Notes: generated from the sequence alone by a model not told the origin. DNA of 64,000 bases from Sepioteuthis lessoniana (GCA_963585895.1 OY757939.1:32637595-32701594), one strand, 5' to 3'; shown: positions 32,190 through 44,045, counted from the stretch's first letter. Program-made: numbers and translations.

Positions 32190-32560
32190 GTTCAGCCGTA
32201 TATGTGTGATCCTGGTTGCTGTGGGAGAGAAGTAATCGCTGTCTCCTTAAAGGTTGTCCAGGAATAAAGTAGCTGAATTGTCAGAGGCGGAATTAATTCG
32301 ACAAGTTCATTTGCAACTGGGAACATTTGGGTCTCGTAATGTAGACCCAAAGATCCATGAATTGGACGGTAGATCAGGAATGAAATATTCAACCATGACG
32401 CGTGGTCCTGTTTGCTGTTGGAGAGAAGTATGAAGGTCTCCAGAAAAGGTTGTCCGGGAAAGAAGTAGCCGAATTGTCAGAGGCGGAATTAATACGTCTA
32501 GTTCATTTGCAACTGCGAACCCCTGGGTCTAAAAGGGTAGACCCAAAGGGTTCATGGTGG
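32190..32560 (+). repeat. Tandem duplication with a conserved peptide frame
   Basis: Two units of roughly 205 bp (32195-32370 and 32400-32560) share 'gtcagaggcggaattaat' and 'gttcatttgcaactg'. In the second unit one frame reads YEGLQKRLSGKEVAELSEAE and then LIRLVHLQLRTPGSKRVDPK. The first unit keeps KVAELSEAELIRQVHLQL. I do not recognise the peptide. It may be a retroelement gag-like piece. It lies in gene 2's last intron. Confidence 0.55.
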
Positions 32561-32864
32561 TGAGTTGCGGCTGATAAGGGAGCGGAGAGAAATACGCCCG
32601 TCTTGTCTGAATGATTTTGAGGAAGAGGTCGTTTGGCGGGCTTTCACCGAATTCGATATGCCCGAGAAAGTCTTCCGGGCCGAATGGGATTCTTCATCCC
32701 CATTGGGTGAAATTATATGACGAAACCAACACTCAAAATAATTTACGCGCCAAACATACGAAGTTCTTTCTGCTACAGGTCCATACAGACTCCGGGGTGA
32801 ATGAAAATTTTGACTGGGGCCCACAGAAGGCAAATTTACTAGTTTGCATTTATAATGAAACCCA

Positions 32865-33745
32865 GTTGGCTGCCCCCTAACGAGTGTCCTGTGTTAACAT
32901 TAAATAATCTGATGATGAGGTTCCAGTCTTGGACCTTTGGGAAATATGGAGTACCCCTTCATTGCCATCGCTCCCATGTCCATTCTGACTCGGTGAGGTA
33001 GGGCTCGATAGTGTCTTATCTATGGGTCAAATAGAACTACCTGACATTTTAACTGTGTGCAAACAAATGATTTACGTTAAATATAGAAATAAAACTCTTT
33101 GACCATTTAATTGTGTGTAAGCAAATGATTGATATTTAATTGAATTGTTAGTGATACATAGCAATACTTGGAACCATCTAACAATGTGCAAATGAATAAA
33201 TCGTATTCAATAGAACAATTAGGGTTAAATTGCAATACTTATAACTACTTCATTATCTCCAAACAATAATAATATTGAATAGAAGAATTATTGGTGTTAG
33301 ATAGCAATAACTGAAACCATTTACATGTGTAGAAAAAATAGCAATAATAGTGTGTAAACAAATCACTTCTAACTCGTTTAAAGATGAAATTACCAACAAA
33401 CTATTCACTTACAGATCATACATTCAAACGTGTACAAATAAATAACTGGTGTTAAATTGTTACTGTCACATAGCAATACTTGAAACCAATTAACTGTGAG
33501 CAAAAAAATGAGCTCAGGCACGTTTAAAAATGCCAGCAACAAAATTTGTTTACAAATCATGTATAATCAATATATATGTATGAACAGAATTTGGCATTAA
33601 ATAACCTAAAATGGTTGATATACCATAAAACCCAACTAAACCAAATCATATATATCTAATATATATGTATAAAAAGGATTTAGCATTAAATAATCTTCAA
33701 TGGTTGATATGCCATAAAACCCAATCCAACCAAACCAAACCCTTA
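32865..33745 (+). repeat. Rep-F full copy with doubled end
   Basis: Head 32865-33045 ('gttggctgccccctaacgag', 'gtaccccttcattgccatcg'), a long AT-rich array to about 33580, the end unit 33585-33640, then a second end unit 33660-33735 ('ggatttagcattaaataatc'). Confidence 0.78.
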
Positions 33746-35602
33746 GTAATAAGAGAACAAAAATTTGCACTAGATCATGTAGACTAGTTGTCCAATATCG
33801 TGTGTTTAGCAAAATGTCTGATGGGATATAATGGCCACTAAGGGATGTGACTTTCACATACGACCCGTTCAAAACATACGAGTCATTTAAATGTACCATT
33901 TGCCACTGACTGAAAAGATCCAGATCTTTTCAACGTCATTAAAGACGCATATAATCATATTTTCACAAAAGAAAGCTTTTAAAAACAATATCTTAAACGA
34001 ATTATTTTATAAACATACTCGATGAACTAAAAACTGTCGCAAAATATCCTAAGCTCTGTGCAACAGTTAAGGCCATTTTACCAGCTTTTACAAGTTCATT
34101 TCTAGTGAAATCTAGATCTTGCAGGGAGCATTATTTATCACGTAAAAAGAGAAGCACTTTGAACATAGAATTTGGTGAGTTGTAGTTTAAACTTACAAAT
34201 CTGCAACCTAATATTTGTGATCTCCTCAGCGCTCACCAAACCCATCCTTCCCATTTTAAGAATTATTCATGAATCAAAGGTATGTTCGCTTTTATAGTTT
34301 ACCAATTCTTTTCTCCTGTAAATTGTATTAAATACTGGAAAATTAGTTGTGCTTTTTAATCTAATATTCAGTGGATTTATTTGGAGGTAAATGGAAATTA
34401 AATTTGGTTAGGGTCTTGGGGTGCAGTGCAACAATCAAGTAAAAAGATTAAGAAACTCTGATCTAGACAAATCAGTGTCAATTTGAAACAAATAATAAAG
34501 CCTTTCTCTCTCAATGGGAATGTAATATTTTGGGGTTAAACACGAATGGTTCAAGTGCAACACCTTTCCCACTCAAAAAACCTGGTTGTGTGTGACTTTT
34601 TCTTGATTCTTAAATAGAAAATTAACTTCAAGCCTACCTCAGCCTTATAAATAACGAAGAAATAAATATTTTCTTCTTCAGGAATCTTCTCAACTTTTCG
34701 GTATATTTCTCTTGAGGGAAAGTCTATATTCTTTTCCCTTTAAGAATGCATTAATTTCAATATCGCTTAATCAACTTAAATTGAACGAATATGTTATTGT
34801 TTATAAAGATTTATAAATTCTACTACTACAGCCTTAGCTTGCTGATGAAAATTTCAATTACAGTCACACAATGTTTAAGGCATAAATACATTACATAAAT
34901 ACATGACACCCTCGCAAAAGATCTATTACATACACAATATGTTCACTTATATTTAGGCTAACAATAGCTGCTACATTTCATGCATGAATCTTCACTTTCT
35001 CAATTAAAATATCTACGCTCTGACTAATACTAACTTTTCTTACCAGAGAAGGCTTTGAAATTTCGTTGTTTAACAAACTTTTCACTCAATTTAAAAAAAT
35101 AAAAATTAATAATTTGTAGTCTACACAGGAAACAAGAAGAACATGATTGTCCGGGTTGATTCTACACTAGAACGAGACGCTAAAAAAAGAAAAAACTCTA
35201 AAAATCGGCTTCAAAAAGAACTTTGACATAAAATACCAAAGAATGGTATTTTATCATAAACAAAAGTTAAACTAATAGTAGTTGGTTGACGGTATTGCTT
35301 CGTGTAAATCAGTCGTTGTTTTTTATACTCTTCTTTTATTTTTTATTTTTATTTATTTATTCATTTTTTTTTATGATATTGTCGTTAATTGAATGTATGT
35401 TATTTTTATTACCTCAAATCCAATGTTTTCGACAAGCATTAGGAAAAAATATGCAAACCTGGATTTTGTAAAGTTTATTTCTCTTGAAAATAATTACTTC
35501 GAGGGAACTTGTTTTTATTTTTAAGAAATATAGACATACTTATCTTTCAGGTAGCAAAGGTTAGCATTCCAATCCCTCTTTTGTCTCCTTTATTCTTTAT
35601 AC

Positions 35603-35675
<73 letters not shown>

Positions 35676-36120
35676 CCAAGCCTGACAGTTACTGCTAAAT
35701 ATTCTTGGGCTAGGCAGAGATAAAGTCTACTATATAATTTAGGTAGAATTGTACTCTATATAGCGACTAGCATTCGGATAATTTTGTTAATTTTTCGTAT
35801 GTTGGTCATTGCAATTTAAAACCTAAAATCTTGCATGTTTATTGAATGGAGGACATTCCTCATATCATGTGTGTATGTGTGTGTATGTGTGAATTTATAA
35901 ATAGGATTTAGCACTAGATAACCGGCAAACAAACAAATATGCTTTTGCATATTTATATAGACATGCTTGCACCTACATGCACATAAATAACTATGCATAT
36001 TCATAGAGACATGCATTATTGCACTTGTGAGTACCTGTAGGAGTAGAACTTATTGTGTCACAAGCAAGCAAACAAAAAAAAGTTTTTTTTCAATATTCTT
36101 CTTAACGAAATTTATTTTAT
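33746..36120. other. Gene 2 last intron, mostly featureless, with (CT)n
   Basis: AT-rich. Sequence near 34440-34600 ('agtgtcaatttgaaacaaat', 'caagtgcaacacctttccca') resembles 40465-40570, so a diverged dispersed repeat is likely. A pure (CT)n of about 66 bp lies at 35605-35671. No coding exon seen. Confidence 0.5.
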
Positions 36121-36130
36121 TATATTTCAG

Positions 36131-36150
36131 GTTGCTCCGTTTTCGAGTAG
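36131..36150 (+). CDS. Gene 2, terminal mini-exon
   Basis: After 'tttattatatttcag' the phase-1 reading gives GT TGC TCC GTT TTC GAG TAG. Joined to 30368 the protein ends Ser-Ser-Cys-Ser-Val-Phe-Glu-stop. Only 20 coding bases are present, but the phase, the polypyrimidine acceptor, the lack of any other in-frame stop route and the AATAAA 72 bp later support it. The extra Cys could link chains or pair with one of the linker cysteines. The five recognised coding exons of gene 2 total 1187 nt, and with the one base carried over from the missing upstream exon make 396 codons including the stop. Confidence 0.72.
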
Positions 36151-36420
36151 ATATTGTCTTCGTTCGATGATGGGTTCCATCTCAGCCAACTACTTGAAGA
36201 ACTAATACATTAAATGAAATCAATAAAGAAGATGATATCGTAACGGGTTATTGTGGACATTTCGAAGGCTTAAATTTTGATTAAATTAATGGTTTTTAAA
36301 GTATTGAACGGGGTTTCTAGTCGTATTTAAGTCGAAAGGATGTGGGGAGTGAACAGGATTATGGGATTAAAATATATGACATAAACTATTTGTATCAGAA
36401 TAAATAAAACAAAATCTTCT
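36151..36420 (+). terminator. Gene 2 3' UTR with poly(A) signals
   Basis: AATAAA at 36222-36227 and overlapping AATAAATAAA at about 36399-36408. Which is used cannot be told from sequence. Confidence 0.55.
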
Positions 36421-36499
36421 CAGGTTTTTTTTTTAAATGTATTTTCTAATTAATAAATCTACACTACAATATTTGAACGAAAATTGTTGTGACTTTCTT

Positions 36500-36635
36500 G
36501 TTTGTTTGTTTTCTTCAATGGCTGTTTGTTTTGAGCGTGTGTTTTTTTGTTGTTGTTTTTTTGTTTTTGTTTTTCTTTCTTTTGTTGTTTTTTGTTTGTT
36601 TTTGTTTTGTTTTGTTTTGTTTTTTGTTTTTATGC
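36500..36635. repeat. T-rich (TTTTG)n simple repeat
   Basis: Degenerate runs of TTTTG and TTG produce the Phe/Val/Leu-rich frames here. There is no gene. Confidence 0.85.
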
Positions 36636-36717
36636 ATGACTCAAATTAAAAAGGAAGAATTCAATTTAGACACCGATCCATTGACTAAGTACAAATTGAG
36701 TAATAGTTACATTCGAA

Positions 36718-36968
36718 CCATTGGCCTAATAAGTAGAGTGTGCACCAAAAGTCCGGAAGACAGGGTTCAGTCCCAGATCAAGTCATACCAAAGACTCAAA
36801 AAATGGTACTTAATGCCGCATTGCTTAACACTCAGCATTATAAGGTAAGGATCAAGGGTAAAGTGGAGCAATCCAACAAATGGAGTAGCGCCCTCCCCTA
36901 TATCTCGATGTAGTAGCTTTTGAAAAGAGAGCCTTCGGGTCACCCTCGACTAAGGTCGCCAACTTTAC
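36718..36968 (+). mobile_element. SINE-A copy 6
   Basis: tRNA-like head 'cattggcctaataagtagag' with 'gggttcagtcccagatcaag', body, and 'ccctcgactaaggtcgccaa' at the end. Confidence 0.87.
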
Positions 36969-37014
36969 TTTTAGATTATTCTTCCTTATCCAAGTTTAAT
37001 TCATGCTATATTAT

Positions 37015-37262
37015 TTGTTGTCTCTTTTCGCTTTCTTTGATTTTCACTCTGTGGTCCACCGGGATGCAAATTCCACTATAAGGCTGGTTATCTGTTTTTT
37101 TTTTTTAAATTATCACTACGTCTGATCTTCCGGCCAGGATTTAGTAATTTGTTTGTTTCTCAAAATCCCAGAAAATTTTGTACGCCTCATTCTCCAAGAT
37201 GGATTCTCGTTTGTGCATATACCATTCAGTAGTATGGTCAAATTCTAATTTCTTACACAATT
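37015..37262 (-). mobile_element. R4/Dong-like LINE internal fragment
   Basis: The plus strand shows 'actctgtggtccaccggga' and 'ctggtcttc'-like 'ctgatcttccggccaggatt', the reverse complement of the endonuclease region also seen at 47700 and 48290-48570. It ends in (ATT)n. It is short and frame-broken. Confidence 0.6.
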
Positions 37263-37311
37263 ATTATTATTACTAGATTACACCCGTCAATAATGACGGT
37301 TGAATTTTGTA

Positions 37312-37556
37312 TAAGTTGGCGACCTTAGTCGAGAGTGATCCAAAAGCTTCCTTTTCAATAGCTACTACACTGAGGTGTAGAGGAGAACGCTACTCTTTTT
37401 CTTGGATTGCTCCACTTTATCCTTGATCCTTACCTTATAAAGCTGAGTCTTAAGCAATGCGGTATCAAGTACGATTTAATGGGTCTTTGATATGACTCGA
37501 CCTGGGATTGAACCCCGGTCTTCTGGGCCATCGGCGAACACTCTACTCATTAGGCA
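37312..37556 (-). mobile_element. SINE-A copy 7
   Basis: 'agttggcgaccttagtcgag' to the head 'ggcgaacactctactcatta'. It directly follows the LINE fragment. Confidence 0.85.
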
Positions 37557-37889
37557 TCCAGACAAAAAAGATATCAGAATGTAAAAAGAATAAATCAATA
37601 AATGAAAAGTATCTCGTATGTTATTGTAATAAAAACAACAGCTTTCATGTAGCAAACTTAGAATTATCTGAAAAATCAAATTGTCTGTGTCGTTAATAAA
37701 TTGGAGACTCTCTCAATTTCTTTCTCTTCCTCTCTCTTCCTTGTTGCTGTCAATGTAGATTCAAAAGATACATAGCCAAGCAGACGAACTCAAAAACTGA
37801 AGAAACTGTTCTGTTGTAACGTCAGCCTGCTTTCCTAACAACTTGTCTGCTTTCTTTTCCTTTCTTTTTCGATGTTGCAAGCCAAAAAT

Positions 37890-38035
37890 CACATGATTCG
37901 TTCTTTCTTTCTTTCGTTCTTTCTTTCATTTTCACTTTATTTTTTTTACAACAAAAAACGTCAAACATCTCACCTTCCATTCATTCTTTCTTCCAACCTT
38001 CCTTCCTTTCTTTCTTTTATTTCTTTCTTTTTTAA
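37890..38035. repeat. (TTTC)n-rich simple sequence
   Basis: Runs of TTTC and TTCC with interruptions. The protein frame is an artefact. Confidence 0.8.
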
Positions 38036-38139
38036 ATATTACGTATACAGACACACAGATGTACACATAGAACGCTACACTTGTGTTTTATATTATCGGG
38101 AGATTATTATACTCCTTGCCATGACCTAATATACACTGG

Positions 38140-38392
38140 GCCATTGGCCTAATGAGTAGAGTGTTTGCCAATGTTCTGGGAGACCGTCATTCAATCCCAG
38201 GTCGAGTCATACCAAAGATTCAAAAAATGGTACTTGGTGTCGCTTTGCTTAGCACTCGGCATTATAAGGTAAGGATCAAGGGTAAAGTGGAGCAATCCAA
38301 CAAATGGAGTAGTGTCCTCCTCTACACCCCGGTGTTGTAACTATTGAAAAAGGAGCCTTCGGGTCACTCTCGACTAAGGTCGCCAACTTTTT
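38140..38392 (+). mobile_element. SINE-A copy 8
   Basis: Head 'ccattggcctaatgagtaga' with 'attcaatcccaggtcgagtc', and end 'ctctcgactaaggtcgccaa'. Confidence 0.87.
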
Positions 38393-38404
38393 TACTATAC
38401 ACCT

Positions 38405-38935
38405 TACGAGTTTTTCACACCAGCGCTAGCTGGGGGTCTTTCACTTGAGTCTGAGTGAGAGCAAGTCTTCTCAGGTCTCCGGGACTCTTCTCAATAATCT
38501 GGTCGATCTCGACAATGCTGTAGTTTGGATGGTATCGATTCATCCTCCAATTTTCGACTCTTCTAAGCCGCATTACCAAGCATTTGGGGAACGTTCCAAG
38601 CGCGCAAATTATTTTTTTATTTTAGTCCTAGCATGTTTTTCACACTAGTTTTAAATGGTGGTTTTCCCTATGTGTCTGAGTGACAGCAAGTCTCTTCGGG
38701 CCACCAAGGACTCTTCTGAGTATTCTATCTGATCTCAGCAGTGCTGTGGTCAGGATGGTCTCGATTTTTCCTCTGATTTCCAATCCCTGCAATCTCTTTT
38801 CAAAGCCCTTGAGGATCGTAACAAACGCACCAAGCACAAGTGGTATCCCTGGCACCTTCATGTTACACAGCTTTTTCAATTCTCTAGCAAGATCTAAGTA
38901 TTCGCTTATTATACGGGATGACATGCTGCCAAAAT
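38405..38935 (-). mobile_element. R4/Dong-like LINE 3' ends, two tandem pieces
   Basis: The minus frame 38924-38640 reads EYLDLARELKKLCNMKVPGI, GAFVTILKGFEKRLQGLEI and TTALLRSDRILRRVL, the endonuclease C-terminus. A second 3' end in the same direction lies at 38405-38625 ('tcaggtctccgggactcttc'). This is the same doubled layout as at 18600-19612. Confidence 0.7.
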
Positions 38936-38999
38936 GAGAAACGCATGAGTTTCCGCCTAGAAGCTATAGTTCTATATATTCATATAGTTAGTCCAGTCA

Positions 39000-39660
39000 T
39001 GAAGCAGTAAATATCTGACTGGAGCAGTTGACTGTTGGACACAGAAAAAGAGAATTGTCAAGCCAATCTGGGGTTACCCGCCTACGTTGTATGAGAGAGA
39101 AAACAGCGCTGATTAGTTGGAAGCTGGTATCAGCTGTATTGGGTCTGCGGCTGTGATTGATTAGATTCTACGGCAGCTGCTGGCTGGTGGTAGAGGCACA
39201 GATCCCACGTTGGCCGCTAGCAGCTGGGGGTGGCACAGATACCTCTCCTTCGGGCTCGTATACTTGGCGATATTTGTCTCTGCCTCCTACCAGACAGGAC
39301 TTGACACAAGGTCTTTTATATAGTGAGAGTTTAGGGAGGAGAAGATCGGGCACGGACCTCTGCTTATGCCTTGCTGAACTTGTGCTGATCATCGGCTCAC
39401 TGAGTGCAATGTGAGCCATATGAACCTGCAGCGGGACTTGGATTCACACAGTATATTACGTGAGTCCGGCTCGTATGCTTGTTCATAGCTTAAACTAGAC
39501 CCGAAAGTTCAGTGCTATGCAATGCTTGTCAATGACATCATCGCCCACTGCATGTTGCCCAGCCTGGGGGGGGGGGCATTCAGCCTCGAATTTGATATTG
39601 ATTTGGGCCTTGTGTCCGGTGACGTTTTGTTTTGGTCACTGACTGCTGTGTTATGTAGAA
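39000..39660. other. GC-richer block, possible solo LTR
   Basis: This block is clearly richer in GC than its surroundings. It contains TATA-like 'tcttttatatagtgagag' about 320 bp in, and it encodes no recognisable protein. A promoter-like core without coding sequence fits a solo LTR, but I cannot define matching ends. The call is weak. Confidence 0.3.
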
Positions 39661-40310
39661 GTAACAGGCTACTTCTGTTATGGTTTGAGTGAAGGGAATT
39701 CTGTGTTATTACGTACAGGAAGTTCCTCTTTTAGATATAAGTAATAATGGGATATTTTATTATACTTCGAAGAGGGACTTTTAAATACGATGTATTTTAT
39801 CCTGTGGTCAAAAACTGTCTCTGAAACGGCTGGTAGAATTAATTAATCTCGGAAAATAGTTCGCGTGTGAACAACAGAAATTCACTCGTAAATGTAGGCA
39901 TAGCTTTGTTGTTAACTGACGTCACGAGTGACTCGCCGTTTTTCTTTCAACAATGATTTTAGGTTTGAGTATCCGGGGTGACTACGATAAATTCGAAAAA
40001 AGTCAAGCGGTTGGTAATTTGATTCAGAGTGAGAAAAGGGAGCTGGCAATGCCGAGCCAGGACATTCCTCCCGCCGACCATCCACCGACTGCTGTTGTTA
40101 GGATCTTGGCTTGGGTTGAAAAGGATTGGTCACCAATAAGTCATCAATAAATAAAATCATACGATTCTATACACGACTTCATTTGTTTTTGGGGGGGTTT
40201 GGGGGGTCCTTTGAGGACTCGACCTTTGGTTTCTATGATTTCGAATTCGACCGGCGGACGACTTCTTAGAAATCAAACACAACGTGAGTAGAGGTCGGTA
40301 ATGCCACATA
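39661..40310. other. Unassigned region
   Basis: A 65-codon plus frame (39953-40150) reads MILGLSIRGDYDKFEKSQAV and ends EKDWSPISHQ. I do not recognise it. No splice signals or Kozak support are convincing. It may belong to the GC-richer element on its left. Confidence 0.25.
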
Positions 40311-40313
40311 TAC

Positions 40314-40318
40314 ATGTG

Positions 40319-40349
<31 letters not shown>

Positions 40350-40425
40350 AATGCCACATATACATGTGTGTGTGTGTGTGTGTGTAATACCACATATACA
40401 TGTGTGTGTTTCTATGTGTGTGTGC
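40314..40425. repeat. (TG)n in three blocks with shared spacer
   Basis: 'aatgccacatatacatgtgt' and close copies begin each of three (TG)n blocks, so a roughly 50-bp unit with an expanding TG tract was duplicated in tandem. Confidence 0.9.
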
Positions 40426-41486
40426 TAAACAAATTAAATAACAAAGTGATGATGTCCACACGTTCATATGGATCAATGTCAATTTGAAAGTAAATAAGCA
40501 AGCTTCATGTGCGAAATACATTTGGCGAAACACAAGATTGTGCGAGTGCAACACCCTCTATACTCACCACATCCAATCCCTGTGCAACTTTTTCTAACTT
40601 TCCAAACTGAAAATCTATCCCAAGAGTAAAATTAAAGGGAATACTCCAGTGCAACTTAAGAAGTAAAGAAAATCTTTATTTTTCTCTTTCATTATTTTTG
40701 TTTTTATTACAGTGTTTTTCTTACAGAAAACTCTTGATTGTTTATTGATGTCTATATAAGACTAATGTTAATTAATATATTCCCAAAACGAACAAGGAAT
40801 ATACCTTTTGGTACAATTGTTGAAAGTGTCAACCATGGTTTTGTTTTGTTTTTTATTTCATGCTTCATATGTCCTAAGTTAGATTTCAGAGATTAATTTT
40901 AAAAGTATTATCTCACCCAAAACAATTAGGTTTATGTAAAAATTTCAAATTATTCTTTTTAACAAAAATCTTTTAGTCATTGAAATTCATTGCATCGTCA
41001 TTCAGTAATCACATTATTTTCTGTGGCTTTCTCTGACCAACTTCACTGAAAGTTGGTCTGAGAAACAAAACTTTGTATTCCATCATAAACAATTTCATTT
41101 TTTGATTCAATTCTTTCAAAAAAATTCTCATATTTTAAACTGGTTGAATCTGCTGACCAAGCAAGAAGTGTTGAATGGAGTGAAAATTCTTTTCTGCTTC
41201 AATAAGTCATTCAAATGAGCCAATTGCTCACTATAATGTTCTGCAGAAGTATGTTGTCTAGTTGTCCGACTTTTAAGGTTCAGCTGCTTTCTTCTTCCCT
41301 ATAGGTTGGGAGTGAGAGAAAAGAATGGATCAGATTGATTTATTCATTCATTTTAACGGCATGTCAACCTGTCTGTGGTTATTTCATGCCTGGAAATTAG
41401 TATGTAGAATTCCTGTGTGATTATTTTGAAGAAAATAAATGTTTGATTCATTGCTCATATCTGTCTCGGGAAATAGTAATAGTACT
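40426..41486. other. AT-rich region without gene
   Basis: Part (40465-40660) resembles 34440-34650. At 41330-41400 there is a diverged SINE-E/Rep-F end ('aacggcatgtcaacctgtct'). No coding signal. Confidence 0.45.
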
Positions 41487-41733
41487 GTTGGCAACCATAG
41501 TCGAGGGCAACCCGAAGGCTGCCTTTTCAATAGCTACTACACCGAGCCGTAGAGGAGGGTGCTACTCCTTTCCCAGGATTGCTCCACTTTACCCTTGATA
41601 CGTACCTTACATTGCTGAGTGTTAAGCAAAGAGGTATCAAGTACCATTTTAAAAGTCTTTGGTATGACGCGGCCTGGGATTGAACCCAGGTCTTCCGGAC
41701 CCTTGGCGAACACTCTACCCACAGGGCCAATGA
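41487..41733 (-). mobile_element. SINE-A copy 9
   Basis: 'ttggcaaccatagtcgaggg' to the head 'ggcgaacactctacccacag'. Very similar to the family consensus. Confidence 0.88.
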
Positions 41734-41768
41734 GCTGGTCGCGGGAAATACATTTCGATAATCATACA

Positions 41769-41840
<72 letters not shown>
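41769..41840. repeat. (TA)n, about 72 bp
   Basis: Uninterrupted TA dinucleotides left of the foldback element. Confidence 0.98.
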
Positions 41841-41843
<3 letters not shown>

Positions 41844-41871
41844 GTACTAATGTAGCAAGTAATTATTTAAG

Positions 41872-42437
41872 CATGTTCTGTTGAAGACCACGGCGTATTT
41901 CTTTTTAGGATCTTTAAGTGAAGACGTTCAATTTTTCTTATTATTTTCCTTATGTCTAGGTCGAGGTAGGGAAAAAAGTGCCCCACATAAGCTCAAGTGC
42001 ATTCGACCATTTCACTGGTCGTTCTCAGAGGTTGTGTTTGATTGTTTGTTGCTGTGATTTTTTTTATATTTATTCGGAATGTTTTTTATAATATATTCGA
42101 GAGTGTCTCTCGGAAAATAACATAAAACATAATACCTACATTGGCCAACTACACTCTCTCGCTGCCTTACAAACCCCTTATCTGACATAAGTCTCATAAA
42201 ACAGCATTTAAAAACAAAGCATAAATAAAGACACTGACTAACTCATATCCTCCAATATAAGAAAAAAATCAAACAAAACCCCTGAAGACGACAAGCGAAA
42301 TGGTCGAAAGCGCTTGGACTAATCTGGAACACTTTCTTCATCGCCACGACCCAGACATAAGGAAAATAAGAAGACTAGAACGTCTTCAATTAAAGATCCT
42401 AAAAAGAAAATACTCCGTGGTCTTCAACGGAACATGC
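41872..42437. mobile_element. Foldback/MITE-like element with about 150-165 bp inverted ends
   Basis: The left arm (41872-42035) 'tgttctgttgaagaccacgg' ... 'tttcactggtcgttctcaga' is inverted at 42285-42437 (... 'ccgtggtcttcaacggaaca'). The arms are similar but not identical, which indicates age. The roughly 250-bp centre has no coding capacity. (TA)n flanks both sides, which suggests a TA or TA-rich target preference. Confidence 0.85.
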
Positions 42438-42462
42438 TTATATATATATATATATATACACA

Positions 42463-42845
42463 CTAGAGTTAGTCAAAAGTTTTATGATGTTTGCATATGT
42501 GCAAGTGTCCTTAATAAACTCCTGGAACTTGAAGGAATCGAACTGTGCGCCACAGTCAGTATATAATCCGAATCCAGTTCCCTCGGATTATTGTTCCGAT
42601 CCATGACTCACTTCCTGCCCTTGCAACTTTTCAACATCCAAGATAAAGTGGAAGCTTCTGTGAATGAGTTCGTCGTTCCAAAGAACGAGAATTGGTATCT
42701 GCGTGGAAACAAAAAACTGACAGAAAGGTGACGTCAGACGGTGCAACACGATGGCCTTTACATTGAATCCGAGGCTACTTTTGTTATACATTGAAAAATA
42801 AAGCAAAGTTAGCAAAATATTGCAGTACTTTTAACTCACGCAAGT
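42463..42845 (+). mobile_element. Mariner-like transposon, 3' part
   Basis: The ends 'agttagtcaaaagttttatg' and 'gtacttttaactcacgc' look like diverged inverted repeats. The interior plus frame reads RTRIGICVETKN and, in another frame, ENWYLRGNKKLTER and TVQHDGLYIESE. This is the W-x-x-C/V-x-x-x-G-x-Y-x-E C-terminal signature of mariner transposases. The catalytic region is missing. Confidence 0.6.
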
Positions 42846-42885
42846 ATATAACAGACCATGACTTTAACAAAGACAGGAGGAGTCG

Positions 42886-43046
42886 TCGTAGTATAGTAGC
42901 TAATATAGAGGATTGTGACATTGTAGTAAATGAGTTCGAACTCCAGTCGCGTTACTACGTTCATTTTCAGATTAATACCTTTCGGAAAGGTTTGACCCAC
43001 TCGGCATTTATTAGCCTTTCAGTCAAGAAATGTGAGCAGTCAAAAA
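42886..43046 (+). mobile_element. SINE-E/D partial copy
   Basis: 'gtagtaaatgagttcgaact' and 'ccagtcgcgttactacgttc' match copies at 50801 and 56918. The 3' tail is missing. Confidence 0.7.
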
Positions 43047-43167
43047 TAAACATATTCTGAAGAAAACCAAACGCTGAAATAATGTCAGAATTAACAAATT
43101 TATATTTAAAAATGTTCTCACAACGTTTGTGTTTATTCTTTCGTTCAATACATATATATATATATAA

Positions 43168-43420
43168 GTAAAGTTGACGACCGTAGTTGAGCTGGACTCG
43201 ATGGATCCCTTTTCAATAACTATTACACCGAGGTGTAGGGAATGGCACTACTACTTTCCTTGCAATGCTCTACTTTACCCTTGATACGTTCCTTATAGTG
43301 CTGAGTGTTAACTAGGGAAGCATCAAGTACCATTTTTGAGTCTTTGATATGACTCGACCTGGGATCGAACCACTTTCTCCCGGGCCATTGGTGAACACTC
43401 TACCAGCAAGGCCAATGGAC
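43168..43420 (-). mobile_element. SINE-A copy 10
   Basis: 'agttgacgaccgtagttgag' to the head 'ggtgaacactctaccagcaa', between two (TA)n tracts. Confidence 0.85.
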
Positions 43421-43421
43421 C

Positions 43422-43462
<41 letters not shown>

Positions 43463-43465
<3 letters not shown>

Positions 43466-43690
43466 CCCACAAACAGCAACTGTACTGCCTCCTGCCTGGG
43501 CATTACAGTTTAAGTAAAGACAAACTCCTAAACTACGTTCTCCTTGGGACTCATCAGTTCTTGCCGACCAACAAGGACTTACATCAGCTCTATTGGGACA
43601 CCGATGCAATCTAGAGGACTTGACAAAAATGGTAGGGACGGATGGAGAGTGAGAGTCAAAGGACTCCGTGCTACCAGCACGATCTGATTA
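43463..43690 (+). mobile_element. RTE-like LINE 3' end fragment
   Basis: The text 'atgcaatctagaggacttga' and 'ggacggatggagagtgagag' ends 'gtgctaccagcacgatctga', as at 26840-26915. Flanked by (TA)n on both sides. Confidence 0.65.
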
Positions 43691-43785
43691 TATATATATA
43701 TATATAAGTGTATGTGTGTATGTATGTGTGTGTGTGTAGTAGTGTGTATGTATGTGTGTGTATGTGTGTATGCGTGTGTGTGGGG
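43688..43785. repeat. (TA)n and (TG)n-rich block
   Basis: (TA)n at 43688-43706, then interrupted TGTG/TATG repeats up to the SINE-C head. Confidence 0.9.
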
Positions 43786-44041
43786 GGCATTCGTGGTGTA
43801 ATGGTTACCGTCGTAGTAAATGGACACGGCGACCCGAGTTCAAATCTTGGACGAGACTGTTAACATCTCGCATAACGCTAATACCAAAGTGAAAGGTATG
43901 AATCCAATTATTCTCCTTCCAGCTATGACTAAATGGTATGGCAAACTGGGTTCTTTAAGGTTGGTATGAAAACCAGTCTAGAAGAAGAAAAACTAAATAA
44001 AACTAAAAATAAACTGACTTTGTATCACATCTTGTTCGCGT

Positions 44042-44045
<4 letters not shown>
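43786..44045 (+). mobile_element. SINE-C, full copy
   Basis: Head 'ggcattcgtggtgtaatggt' and box B 'gagttcaaatcttgg', body 'attctccttccagctatgac', 'accagtctagaagaag', end 'gactttgtatcacatcttg'. Confidence 0.82.

Noticed and set aside
39953..40150. 65-codon frame as a small protein gene
   Set aside because: No recognised domain, splice or promoter support. It cannot be told from chance.
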